A stretch of DNA of 64,000 bases from Dactylorhiza incarnata (Eukaryota > Streptophyta > Magnoliopsida > Asparagales > Orchidaceae): the NCBI GenBank assembly GCA_033032865.1, contig JAWHQI010000019.1:10830001-10894000 (forward strand). The letters are read 5' to 3'. Shown piece after piece: positions 22,632-33,706 of this stretch. How positions within the stretch are numbered: the stretch's first letter is position 1; every line of letters starts with the position of its first letter. The translations under genes were made by a program, and so were the position numbers. The notes under the pieces were generated by a model that was not told the origin of the DNA, ran no database searches, and saw only the letters and a list, made by a program, of their open reading frames with translations.

Positions 22632-23800
22632 AGTTTTTATAACTAGCTGTATGTTTTCTCTTCTTATAACATATGTGATTGTTTCTGAACAAAAATCCGC
22701 AAGTTCTTTGGTGCTGGAATGCCTCAGATCGATTCTGCTGTCGGGCTCTCATAGATGGTGGGTCAGGTTGATCTCTGGAGAGGCTGGCAAGTGGCAATTC
22801 TTTTGGTGCTGGAATGCCCCAGATCGATTCCGCTGTCGGGCTCCCATAGATGGTAGGTCAGGTTGATCTTTGGAGAGGCTAGCAAGTGGCAAGTTCTTTG
22901 GTGCTGGAATGCCCCAGATTGATTCCACTGTCGGGTTCTCATAGACGGTGGGTCAGGTTGATCTCTGGAGAGGCTGGCAAGTGGAAAGTTCTTTGGTGCT
23001 GGAATGCCCCAGATCGATTCCGCTGCCGGGCTCTCATAGACGGTGGGTCAGGTTGATCTCTGGAAAGGCTGGCTAGTGGCAAGTTCTTTGGTGCTGGAAT
23101 GCCCCAGATCGATTCTGCTGCCAGACTCTCATAGACGGTGGGTCAGGTTGATCTATGGAGAGTCTGGCAAGTGGCAAGTTCTTTGTTGCTGGAATGCCCC
23201 AGATCGATTCCGCTGCCGGGCTCTCATAGACGGTGGGTAAGGTTGATCTCTGGAGAGGCTGGCAAGTGGCAAGTTCTTTGGTGCTGGAATGCCCCAGATC
23301 GATTCCGCTGTCGGGCTCTCATAGACGGTGGGTCAGTTGATCTCTGGAGAGGCTGGCAAGTGGCAAGTTCTTTGGTGCTGGAATGCCCCAGATCGATTCC
23401 GCTACCGGGCTCTGATAGACGGTGGGTCAAGTTGATCTCTGGAGAGGCTGGCAAGTGGCAAGTTCTTTGGTGCTGGAATGCCCCAGATCGATTCCGCTGT
23501 CGGGCTCTCATAGACGGTGGGTCAGTTGATCTCTGGAGAGGCTGGCAAGTGGCAAGTTCTTTGGTGCTGGAATACCCCAGATCGATTCCGCTACCGGGCT
23601 CTGATAGACGGTGGGTCAGGTTGATCTCTGGAGAGGCTGGCAAGTGGCAAGTTCTTTGGTGCTGGAATGCCCCATATCGATTCCGCTGCCAGGCTCTCAT
23701 AGACGGTGGGTCAGGTTGATCTCTGGAGAGGCTGACAAGTGGCAAGTTCTTTGGTGCTGGAATGCCCCAGATCGATTCCGCTGTCGGGCTCTCATAGACG

Positions 23801-24859
23801 TGTTGGAGTTTCTGAGATGATCTCAAAGCAATCAACAGTTAGTCTTGCTGCCAACGCAATATTAGCCTATAGGATGGCACATAAAAGCGTTTGGAGAAAT
23901 TAGAGAAAGGATTGTGTTGGCCTTACTCGTATTGGATATGAGTGGAGGACCAATCCTGTGACTGCTTTGAATCAAGTTGAGAATGTCTCAAAAAGGGAAA
24001 TCGTTTAAAGTGTTTAAACGAACGGATTTACACTAGGTAATTCGGCTAAAGGCATTAACCGAATTCGACTAAATGGTTTAGACGAATTCGGCTAATGGGA
24101 TTAACCGAATTCGGCTAAAGGGTTTAGACGAATTCGGCTAATGGCAAATTCGACGAAAGGGTTTCGCCGAATTTATACAGCCGAATTTATATAGTCGAAT
24201 TCGTCGAAATGGTTTCGCCGGATTCGGTTATAGTGAATAGCCGAATTCGGTTAATGTGATTAGTCGAATTCGGCGAATGTAAATCTGGACAGATTTTCTG
24301 TTTTTTCCCCTGGTCTGCGGATAGTCGTTTTTATGCCTTGCTTATAAAAGGAACGTGTTTAGGGCTTCGAAACTACGGAGTTTTATGACTTGATCTTTCC
24401 GCGATTTAGAAGAACTGCCGACCGGAATTGTTCCGCGCGAGGGCACGTTCTTTCGTCCGCCGATCGTGTTCCGCCGCCGCTAGTCGCCGCCGTCGTGGTC
24501 GCCGCCTCCTCTTGATCGGACCTAGCAGTCCGTGGGGACATTGAGAGCTTCCTTCTCCGGCCTAGTTCTTGTACGACAAGAAGCTAGGGTTCTTCATCGC
24601 TTGTGTGGACTTCTGTAGAGGGATCGATCTATTTCGATCCTTGAAGAACTCAAAGCAGATTTCAGATTTCTCTTTGGAGCACCTTGGTTGAGTATTGACT
24701 CAATCCCGCGAAGGTATATATATTGTATTTCAATTTGCATATTCTCTTGAATCATGAAAACCGCAAGATCCGTTGATCTCTTTTTGGGTTGTTCTTGTTC
24801 ATTTCCGCTGCGCATATTCGATATGTCATCCCTTATGAAGGGGTATAGAAAACCCAACA
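23801..24859 (+). mobile_element. Copia-type solo LTR in the 95-bp array
   Basis: It starts tgttggagtttctgag and ends aaacccaaca, with a perfect target duplication agacg (23796-23800 and 24860-24864). The TGTTGG...CCAACA ends fit Ty1/Copia. A TATA box ttataaaag lies at 24342-24350. There is no internal region, so it is a solo LTR of 1059 bp. Confidence 0.9.
24010..24290 (+). repeat. AATTCGGCTAA repeats in the U3 of the Copia solo LTR
   Basis: About ten near-tandem copies of a unit such as cgaattcggctaaagggttta, alternating between gttta-gac and gatta-acc variants. The palindromic core cgaattcg recurs. The array lies 60-330 bp upstream of the TATA box. Confidence 0.8.
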
Positions 24860-24990
24860 AGACGGTGGGTCAGGTTGATCTCTGGAGAGGCTGGCGAGTG
24901 GCAATTTTTTGGTGCTGGAATACCCCCGATCAATTCCGCTGCCGGGCTCTCAAAGACGGTGGGTCAGGTTGATCTCTGGAGGGGCTGGCA

Positions 24991-25619
24991 AAGCAAGCTT
25001 GAGAAAATAGGTAGGCTGCGGGACAGGGTCAAGTTACACCAGAAGAAGGCCATCTCGCTCGCTGGATTGAGACGAGCTCGCATAACAGGGGAAGAGAACC
25101 CGACTCATTCGCGTAAGGCGAGGGACGCCTCGCGCAACTGGCTCCTCACAGCAAAGGAATAGCCGCCCAGGATAGGCAGGCCGGGTACTCGCTGACACGG
25201 AGGTGTTGGACATGGAAGGAGTTGTTCGGCTTTTAAGACAATGAAAGAAGCCAAGGCAAAAGCTTCACTCGCAAAGGTTAAAGGGTAGAAGGCGTACTCC
25301 TCGCAGGAGGGAGATGCGACGGAGGATCCCAAGAAACTGCGATCCCTGAGAGAATAGAAGGGCGAGAAAGCGGAGATAAATTATGAGTTAAACGCCTGAG
25401 CTAAGCAATCGAGGGATAGGCGAGAGCGAACACAATGAGCGTCGTGCTAATAATGACGGAAGCGAGAGAAATGAATAAAGGGAAAACATACACAGAGACA
25501 ACAAGCACGCAATTAACAGGTGAGAAATATATCATTGCTATTTTTGTCCAAAAGTTTTACAGAGTCCGTGGCGTTCTCGCCAGCCAAAAAAGTCATAAAG
25601 AAAATCAAAACACTGAAAA
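24991..25619. other. 3' noncoding spacer of element B
   Basis: The stretch between the satellite and the end of the antisense gene. It is rich in gcgag-type motifs like the LTR. No ORF or repeat stands out. Confidence 0.5.
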
Positions 25620-27705
25620 TTATGACTCATCCGCGGATTGCTCGCCCTCGCTCCCCTTGGAGGGTGTGGTAGGCAGGAACATCTCCTCGATCAAGTCCTC
25701 AAAGGTGAGATTCGCCGCCTCCGCTGTGAGTAGGCCAGATCGCTTGAGGGTGCAGAAAGCGAATGTCGCCGCATGAAGCGCTCCCTCTCGCATCTCTGTC
25801 TTATGCTCCAGTTGTTTGGCCTTCAGCGACCTGGGACTGGGAAGGAGGGCGTCCTGGACCAGATTAAGGTTCAAGGCTTTCAACCCTTCTACTTGCTGCG
25901 TCAGGTCGGTGTTGCGAGTAAGGAGCTCGCTGGCAGTCTCGGCATCCTGCAAGAAAAAAGATTTAGGAGCGAGTACGGAAGGATAAGAAAGGTTAGGCGA
26001 ATGAACAAAAAACTCACCATCCCACCCTGGAGGCTAGCGACGAGACCATCCGAGACGTTTAGTTTTTCTTTGAGGTCGGCCACCTCCTCGGTCGCAGCCT
26101 TCAACGCTTCCCGAAGAGCCTCAGAGCTCTTTTCCTCGCTCAAGCGCGCGATCTCCTTCACGGCGATCTTCAGCTCGCGCGTGAGCTCCTCCGAGTTCCT
26201 CTCCAGCTGGAAGTTGCGCCGACCCAGCATGTGAGCAAGCTCTAAAGAGCGGAGTTGGGGCCGCATGCTCTCATGAGCGAGTACCCGAGAGGTCATCGAG
26301 TTGAACTCCTTCGCGCCCTCCCGCCAATAAAGGTCGAAGGACAGGGGCGAAAGCGTCGCCACCAATCATATCCTCCTCAACCCAGGAGTGCAGGAGAGTC
26401 GATATCGAGGCCCGGTTGGCCTCCTTGTCCCAGACCAGCAGAGGCGCGCCGGCCTCGTCCAAATGCTTGATCCTTAAGCCATAGTTCCAGTGGCGTGTCG
26501 GAGCAGGCACCTTCGAGGTGTCGACCACCACCGTGGAGGGATCGCTGGGCACCTTCTCCTTGGGTCGGGTCGCTGGGCGATCTCCCCGGACGGGACCTCG
26601 AGGACCCCTTTCCCCTTAGCCGGAGGAAGCGTCTTCAGCTTCTTGGGGGAGGGGGGAGGTAGAGACTTCGACCTGCGGCTCGCAGAAGCGGGCCGCTTCT
26701 GAGAGGACGGGGTCTAAGTGGGGGCAGGCTCTCGGCAGAGCTCGGCGGCAGAGGTGGCAAGCTGAAGGGCAGGCGGGATATTCCCCCTTCGCATAAGGGG
26801 GGTTAAGCGGGAGGTCCCGCTCTCCTGCGAGTAAGAAGCAATCTGAGTTAGAAAAAGAAGAAGTAGTGCGAGAATTAGCGGAGCGGGCGTGAGTCAAACC
26901 TGCTCCTGGCGGCAAGGGAAGAAGCGAGTCAACGTTTCTCCTGAGGTAGACCACCTCGAAGTTGGTCGACATATGCTTAAAGAGATCGACCTCGTGGCCG
27001 CCGAGCGACGGGGGGCAGTAGGTGGCTTTGGATCGTTGGATGGGCGAGAAGGGCACGTTGCCGAATGGACCCTTCACGATGACGAATTTTTGGGGCCAAT
27101 AATGTAACATCCCAATTTTAAAAAGGATTCTAACCGGTTCAATTGAACCCTTGAAGGAGCTTAGGACGGGTCATGTGGAACCCAGACCCGACCTCCACCC
27201 CAAAATGATAGTCATTTAGAGGAAATGACTGTTTCGGGTAACATAATGCTTCGCCACAACACCGAAGTAGTATAATGAGCATACGTGCTCCGAATCAACT
27301 TCTGTCAGTTGCGTTAGACTCGTATGGTCGATACGAGTGCAATAAAACTCGTTTCGTTCCAATCCGAGGTTATTTGGTGAAAGTGGTCATTTTGAGTATA
27401 GTCGCGCGTTACGACGACACCATTTTTAGTATAGGAGCAGACGTGCTCCAAACCGACTCTTATCAGTTACGTCGGACTCGTATGATCAATACGAGCGCAA
27501 CGCATTTCGTTTCGTCCGAATCCGATGAGATTTGAGAAAGTTATCCGAAATAAATTATTTTGAGCTACGTGCCAATTCAAACAAATAATTATGAGTAAAC
27601 GGACCAAAAATCAACTTCGAATGAGTTTGTTAGCTTCGTATGGTTGACACAAACATAACGATACCCTCCGCGCATTTTTCCTACGCTTATCAGGAGAGTT
27701 ATTAG

Positions 27706-27800
27706 CCTATAATATATATATAAATATATATATGTATATAAAGATATGTGTATATATATATATATGTATATAATGATATGTGTATATATATATATGTACA
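27706..27800. repeat. TA-rich microsatellite
   Basis: An interrupted run of tatatata with gtata variants and a duplicated atatgtgtatata block inside solo LTR F. Confidence 0.9.
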
Positions 27801-30039
27801 CTAAAAACTCCTAATTAAAACCATCGAGAGACAAAAACCAGCAAAAAGATTGGGCGGAACGAGAGGGGAGGGGCGAGGGTTCGGCGCGCGAGCTCGACTA
27901 GGGCAGGGAATCACAATCAGGCAGCGACTCCTTCCTCCTGGATAGGTTTCGGGGATGATTCATTCACCATAGAAAGGTGGACATCTGTACACCAAGGACG
28001 AGCTTCGTGGGGGCACGGGATTGGGCCTCGTCGGCTACATAGGGAGGCTTCTTCTCCTTTTCCAGCAGGCATGGTGGACGGTAAGAACTTCCTCCACATC
28101 TCTCCCTCCTCTCCTCCTCCCCTTGAAGCTCTGTTAAATCAGGAAACGGTAGCTGATGGCCTGGATGGGGTATTTTTCTCTATTTCTCTCTCCTCCTCTC
28201 TCTTTCTCTCTCTTGTTCACAGCAAATTGAGGAAAAAAATTGGGGGAGGCGGCAATCTAGAAAGGAAATATACATTCTCTCCCTCTCCTAAAACTCTATC
28301 CGAACAGAGGCATCGCCTTAAAATTCATTTATATTTTGATAATGTATAGCTGATGGAGGATAGAAGGTTGGATCATGTCAGCTTCTCCTCTCTATTTAAG
28401 GAGGTTTTGAATGGCCAAATCACCATGAGTTGGCTTGAAATTTATCTCTCTCTCCCTCTATCTCTCCCCCTCCTTCAATATGGTGAGGAAATTTGATAAG
28501 AAGGGTCCGCTGTGCAAAGGCTTTCATTGATGGTTTGAACTTTAACATGCTGTCTCACTCCTCCTTGATACAGCTAAGCATGGAGGGTTGGATTCATATC
28601 TCTCTCTTCTTTCACTGTTTTCTTTTATTCCTTCTAATTCATGGTTTACAAGTTATTGCCATTTAAATCTAAGAGATAAGTCGTATGAGACTTGGGTCTA
28701 AATTATGCTAAGCTTGGACTTAATTTAGATGCTTTTGAACTTGTTATGAATAAGCATTTATATATAAACTGATGGCTAAGCTTATGCATGTTGCCTCCTG
28801 GTAAAGAAGAGGTAAGTAGTTTCACTTGGGATAATGAGAAACCTCTCTCTCTCTCACTACCCTGTCATGCTAAATCTATTTATAGAGCTAAATATTTTGG
28901 TACGAAACAGAATCCAAGGTATAAACCCATCCTGGTTTCGATTACCAAAAGGATCGATGTAGTTACATGTGGTTTTGATATTTGGGCCTTTAGGATGGTT
29001 ATTGGGAGTTTGTTTGAGAAGACTTTTATATTTACCCATTCATACTCTAAATTTATAAATTAGCTCGTGAATGATACGTATATTATTCTCCAAGCTACAT
29101 GAAACAATCTTTAGTTTGATCTTAAATCTGTGAATAAGATTAATGATGCAAGAAAATCGTTTATGCTATGAGAAAAGAGTATACACAATCATTTATAGCA
29201 TATATACCGCATTCTTCGAATTTCTTATGCGACTATTAAGAAGATGGAAAAAGGGGGAATCAATCTGCGATTTGATCCTTGATTAGTTCTGCAATAAATT
29301 ATTTAGCTCACATAAAAAGGGTGGTCCTCCCCGCATGATTTACCCAATACATCTTTTCTAAGTCAGAGTGGAAAATGAGTTTTGCTAATATGTCAGCTGT
29401 TATATATTATGGGATTATGCATTTCACTTATATCTTCGTTATTTACTGATATCAATGCCAAGATTAAATGACCAATAGAAATTGGCACGAGGTTGATTTG
29501 GATCTTATTTTGGGATCCACTAAAGTCTCTATGCTAATTGTTCCTATTGATGAAGTCGAAACCATTAGCCCGCGCCGTCGGCTATATCTTGAATGAGTCC
29601 TTCAAATAAAGTATGAATTTCCTCACCACTAAGCCTTGGGATCATCACGACTCAAAGAATTTCAAGCCATATGTGGTTCTGGTTCAGAGTTCTCCCCTTC
29701 TCGTGGCCATATGTGCTGAGCACAAGTAATTCGAAAGCTTGAAGGATGCGATGTGCTTGAAGCTCGGGCGACCCATGCTCTGTTGTTTTAAGTATGACTT
29801 CCTCTCTCTCTCTCTTTCTCTCTCTCATCCCTCTCAAGCTTCAAAATTGATGCCTAGTTCCTGCGACCAGTCGACCGGTTGCTAGATAGTTGGGTTTAAA
29901 GTCCTTCTGTTAAAACTCAGCTTTATACATGCAAGTGGTATAAACTTTGTATTAATGGAAGGGCTGGAGTAGGTTACTCGTTAGATATATAATTATGTTT
30001 AAGTTATATCTAGTTATATCAAATGTTTTAAATATAATT

Positions 30040-31198
30040 ATTTATAGTTCTGCTCTCTTACTTTCATGTGTTTACGAGTTTCTGAACTGCGCGAAATATG
30101 GTAAGAGGCTGTGAAGTTCGTCAAGCTGAGACGAGGATTTTGGTTGCTGGCTCGCAACGGTTCAAGGGATTTAAATATGATTATTTATAGTTCTGCTCTC
30201 TTACTTTCATGTGTTTACGAGTTTCTGAACTGCACGACATATGGTAAGAGGCTGTGAAGCTCGTCAAGCTGAGCCGAGGATTTTGGTTGCCGGCTCGCAA
30301 CGGTTCAAGGGATTTAAATATGATTATTTATAGTTCTGCTCTCTTACTTTCATGTGTTTACGAGTTTCTGAACTGCGCGACATATGGTAAGAGGCGAGCT
30401 TCTGAACTGCGCGACATATGGTAAGAGGCTGTGAAGCTCGCCAAGCTGAGCCGAGGATTTTGGTTGCCGGCTCACAACGGTTCAAGGGATTTAAATATGA
30501 TTATTTATAGTTCTGCTCTCTTATTTTCATGTGTTTACGAGTTTCTGAACTGCGCGACATATGGTAAGAGGTTGTGAAGCTCGCCAAGCTGAGCCGAGGA
30601 TTTTGGTTGCCGGCTCGCAACGGTTCAAGGGATTTAAATATGATTATTTATAGTTTTGCTCTCTTACTTTCATGTGTTTACGAGTTTCTGAACTGCGCGA
30701 CATATGGTAAGAGGCTGTGAAGCTCGTCAAGCTGAGCCGAGGATTTTGGTTGCCGGCTCGCAACGGTTCAAGGGATTTAAATATGATTATTTATAGTTCT
30801 GCTCTCTTACTTTCATGTGTTTACGAGTTTCTGAACTGCGCGACATATGGTAAGAGGCTGTGAAGCTCGCCAAGCTGAGCCGAGGATTTTGGTTGCCGGC
30901 TCGCAACGGTTCAAGGGATTTAAATATGATTATTTATAGTTCTGCTCTCTTACTTTCATGTGTTTACGAGTTTCTGAACTGCGCGACATATGGTAAGAGG
31001 CTGTGAAGCTCGCCAAGCTGAGCCGAGGATTTTGGTTGCCGGCTCGCAACGGTTCAAGGGTTTTAAATATGATTATTTATAGTCCTGCTCTCTTACTTTC
31101 ATGTGTTTACGAGTTTCTGAACTGCGCGACATATGGTAAGAGGCTGTGAAGCTCGCCAAGCTGAGCCGAGGATTTTGTTGCCAGCTCGCAACGGTTCA
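30040..31198 (+). repeat. 143-bp tandem array in LTR F
   Basis: About eight copies with a regular 143-bp step, followed using ggtaagaggctgtgaagctc at 30100, 30243, 30386, 30563, 30706, 30849, 30992 and 31135. One unit carries a 34-bp internal duplication near 30395-30428. Each unit has an AT-rich block, atttaaatatgattatttat, followed by agttctgctctctt, which looks like a TATA region with a pyrimidine-rich start site. Units differ at only a few positions. Confidence 0.95.
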
Positions 31199-31426
31199 GG
31201 TGCTTCAATAATGCATGTTAGCAGGGCAGAGCGATCGAGTTCAATGCCCTTACTTATTATAGTTTCTTTATTGCCAATAATTTAGAGTTGACGTGAAGAT
31301 GAGACATTCCTTCAGAGTCAACCCTAAATAGTGCCGAATCGGCCGCCCTGGTAGAGCAGCGCAGACGAATTGATGTTTTTGGGTTTTATTCCGTATTGAC
31401 ATTAATTTAGATTTGACGGGAACACC

Positions 31427-31672
31427 ATGTGCCTTCGGGAAATAATTCATACAGGAATGAAATGTTGCCTTCGAGAAATAATTCCTACGGGAATGAAATG
31501 TTGCATCCGAGAAATAATTCCTACGGGAATGAAATGTTGCCTTCGAGAAATAATTCCTACGAGAATGAAATGTTGCCTCCGAGAAATAATTCATACGGGA
31601 ATGAAATGTTGCATTCGAGAAATAATTCCTACGGGAATGAAATGTCCCTTCGGGAAATGTGCCTTCGGAGAA
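31427..31672 (+). repeat. 36-bp tandem array in LTR F
   Basis: About seven copies of a 36-bp unit with gaaatgttgccttcgaga and aataattcctacggg. As 36 is a multiple of three, several frames stay open and give 12-residue repeats on both strands. There is no sign that these are translated. Confidence 0.92.
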
Positions 31673-33706
31673 TATAGGATGGCCGATGAGTTTTACTCTA
31701 AGGCAACCCGCACGACGGATGGTCTGGGAGGGCAACCCGTGCGAAACTAATAGAACTACGTGGGTCTGAGACCGTATGCAGGACAATACGGAGTACGTAG
31801 GCAGTGGTCGTGGGAAGACTTCCTCGGCCCAATCAGAGTCCAGATATCCCTCCCTTATAACTGTTATATTATGTTTGTGTGTTAGTAGGAGTTGGATTCT
31901 GTTTGTAGTTCTAATAACTTGTCTTTAGCACAGGTGATAGGTGCGGATGAGAGACAGTACCCAGGTGTGGATGAAGCCACAGAGCAGGCTACTTCAGGTA
32001 CAAGTTGTTAAGCTGCATCCCTTTTGTTGTGCCCCACCTCACAACATCTATATATTGGCAATGAATTAATGCGGCGGAGGTATGGATGCTATTCATACAG
32101 GTCTTGAGTTTAAGGTTTCTGTGATGATTAATCTTTCGCTATATTACTACGTCTTCCGCTAAGTGTTATAAAGTACACTCTTTGATGATGTCTTCCGCTA
32201 GGATACTGCTTCCTCACTCTGTTGATGTGTAGTGACTTTCGCTTAACACCACCCCAATGCGTGACCTTGGAGTGTTCAAGGAAGGGGGTTGAAGAAGCTG
32301 GTACCTTCGCCCTTCGTGATCGCTCTGGCGTCGTGCAAAAAGGGTGGTGTGCGATAAGATCCCCCGGTCGGACCGTCGATTTGGGAGGGGGGGTCTTACA
32401 AATAATGGCTCTTGTTGACCGTCTCCTGGACTTTGGCATGACTGCTCGCGAAAAAAGCAGTCTCGTCCGTGTTCGCCGTAAAAGAAAATAATTTGCGGAA
32501 GATGGGTAGGTTGAACTTTTCGCGCTCCTCTCGCAAGTAGCACGCGAAGGATACCATCATAGCAACGGCGTTGGGGGTCAGCTGACCCGGGATCACGCCA
32601 AAAATATTTGAGTATCTGAGGGGTTCGCAACAAACGGTTAAGCGAGAATTTCACGCGATTATGCAGTGGGAAAGTGAAAGGAAGGAGCGAGTACCTGGCT
32701 AATCTCCAGCCAGAAGGGCAATCGCAAGCCCGCCTAAAAATGAGCCACTGGGATGGCAAGCTCATCTGCGAATGTAAAGTTGATCGCATCCTCGTTCGTA
32801 GGTAGCCGGGCGACAAATCCTGGCGAAATATAGTTCGCCATGACCATGTGATGCTCGTTCTCCGTGAGCGAGCTGTTCAGGAAAATGTGCTCGCGAAAAG
32901 TCCAAGCACACTTAGCCCAGCCTTCGGTGTCCGCATTATCGCCACCCATTGTTTTCCTGCAAAGAGAGAGGCGAGCATAAAGAGAGAAGGTGGCGAGAGC
33001 GAGGAGGCAGGAAGGAGAAGGGAGAAGACGATCAGAGCGGTAGTTAGCCATAAATGCCAGCCCTATTTATAGAAAAACCAAGGCGGCGGGAGTAATCGAA
33101 GCGCCGGAGAGTGCGGTTAGCAAAAGCGCGTTATGATGTACCTCGAAATGAGAGCCACCCTCTCTCAGAATCGCTCGTGGCAACCTGAAAATATTGACTC
33201 GCAAACAATAAAAACAGCGCTATGAGTAAGGGGGGGGGGGGGGGGAGTCCTTGCGGGTTAGGCGAGCCCTTGCAGGTCATGTGCTCGCGATAAGAGGCAG
33301 AGAAGGAATAAGTAAGAAGCGCATATAGTCAGCTAGGCGAATACGTAGGCGCGACAAGAGCAGCATAAATGAGAATAAAAAGAAAAGGCAAGTATGATGC
33401 GGTATTACTGAAAAAACAAATCGAAATAAGAAGAGCTCGCAAGGGAGGGCGAGAAGCATAAATCGTCCAGATATCCAAAACAAGAAAGGGAAATTATTGG
33501 GTAGAGAAGGAGCGCGAGTGCGGGGGGTGGGAGGGGGTTCAGTATTGGACCCATTTCCATCGGCCTCGTCCTCGCACCCCCGAACTAGGCGGTCTCCTAG
33601 GGTAATGATACGCATGGGCGGCGCGGGCCTCGTGCTGAATCAAGCGAGCATGGTCTATCACTCGCGCGAGGTGCACCCCCGGAGAAGTAACCTCCTCGCG
33701 AGAATC

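Larger units (their letters stand above)
22690..24990 (+). repeat. 95-bp satellite behind integrase of B, split by a solo LTR
   Basis: About twelve copies (22690-23800) and nearly two more (24860-24990) of a 95-bp unit (94 in some) containing ggtgctggaatgcccc, gggctctcatagacggt and gatctctggagaggctgg. The phase is kept across the inserted Copia LTR. ORFs of up to about 200 codons here come from the repeat. Tandem arrays between integrase and the 3' LTR are known for Tat-lineage elements and are a reported source of plant satellites. Confidence 0.93.
27103..32400 (+). mobile_element. 5.3-kb solo LTR F inside the antisense gene
   Basis: It begins tgtaacatcccaatttt and ends gggtcttaca, with a perfect target duplication aataa (27098-27102 and 32401-32405). 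Removing it and one aataa restores the antisense reading frame. No second copy of the ends occurs inside, so it reads as one very long LTR of the TGTAACATCCC type. It contains a degenerate duplication of about 165 bp (near 27275 and 27445), a TA microsatellite, a 143-bp tandem array and a 36-bp array. The middle (27840-30000) has pyrimidine-rich tracts and no recognisable gene. Confidence 0.85.
25620..33074 (-). pseudogene. Antisense intron-containing gene of element B (Transposase_28-like)
   Basis: Encoded against the element's own direction. A TATA-like ctataaataggg sits at 33063-33074 and a start ATG at 32949 (or 33051). Conserved stretches in order are AGLRLPFWLEIS, IPGQLTPNAVAMMVSF, NLPIFRKLFSFT, HAKVQE and WPQKFVIVKGPFG. 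This series is what I know from the plant 'putative gypsy type transposon' family (PF04195). A long coiled coil follows (26020-26270, heptad-rich ELTRELKIAVKEIARLSEE) and an acidic tail ending at 25620. Introns are visible with gt/ag ends: 26887-26811 (approx.), 26016-25951 (approx.), and one from the gtactcgc donor near 32697 to a cag acceptor near 32623. Damage: a tag stop near 32735, a one-base insertion near 32605, and a solo LTR at 27103-32400 between the codons for HY and W. Function in the element is unknown. Confidence 0.75.

Noticed and set aside
23138..23835. ORFs of about 200 codons on both strands
   Set aside because: They come from the 95-bp satellite; 95 is not a multiple of three and the frame is kept only by chance indels.
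27840..30000. A host gene inside solo LTR F (CT-rich leader, ATG at 28071)
   Set aside because: No ORF over 100 codons, no recognisable domain and no consistent splice pattern.
30040..31198. CRISPR-like array
   Set aside because: The units are contiguous 143-bp tandem repeats without unique spacers, and the window is plant DNA.
31427..31750. A protein with 12-residue repeats
   Set aside because: Open frames exist on both strands simply because the 36-bp unit is divisible by three.
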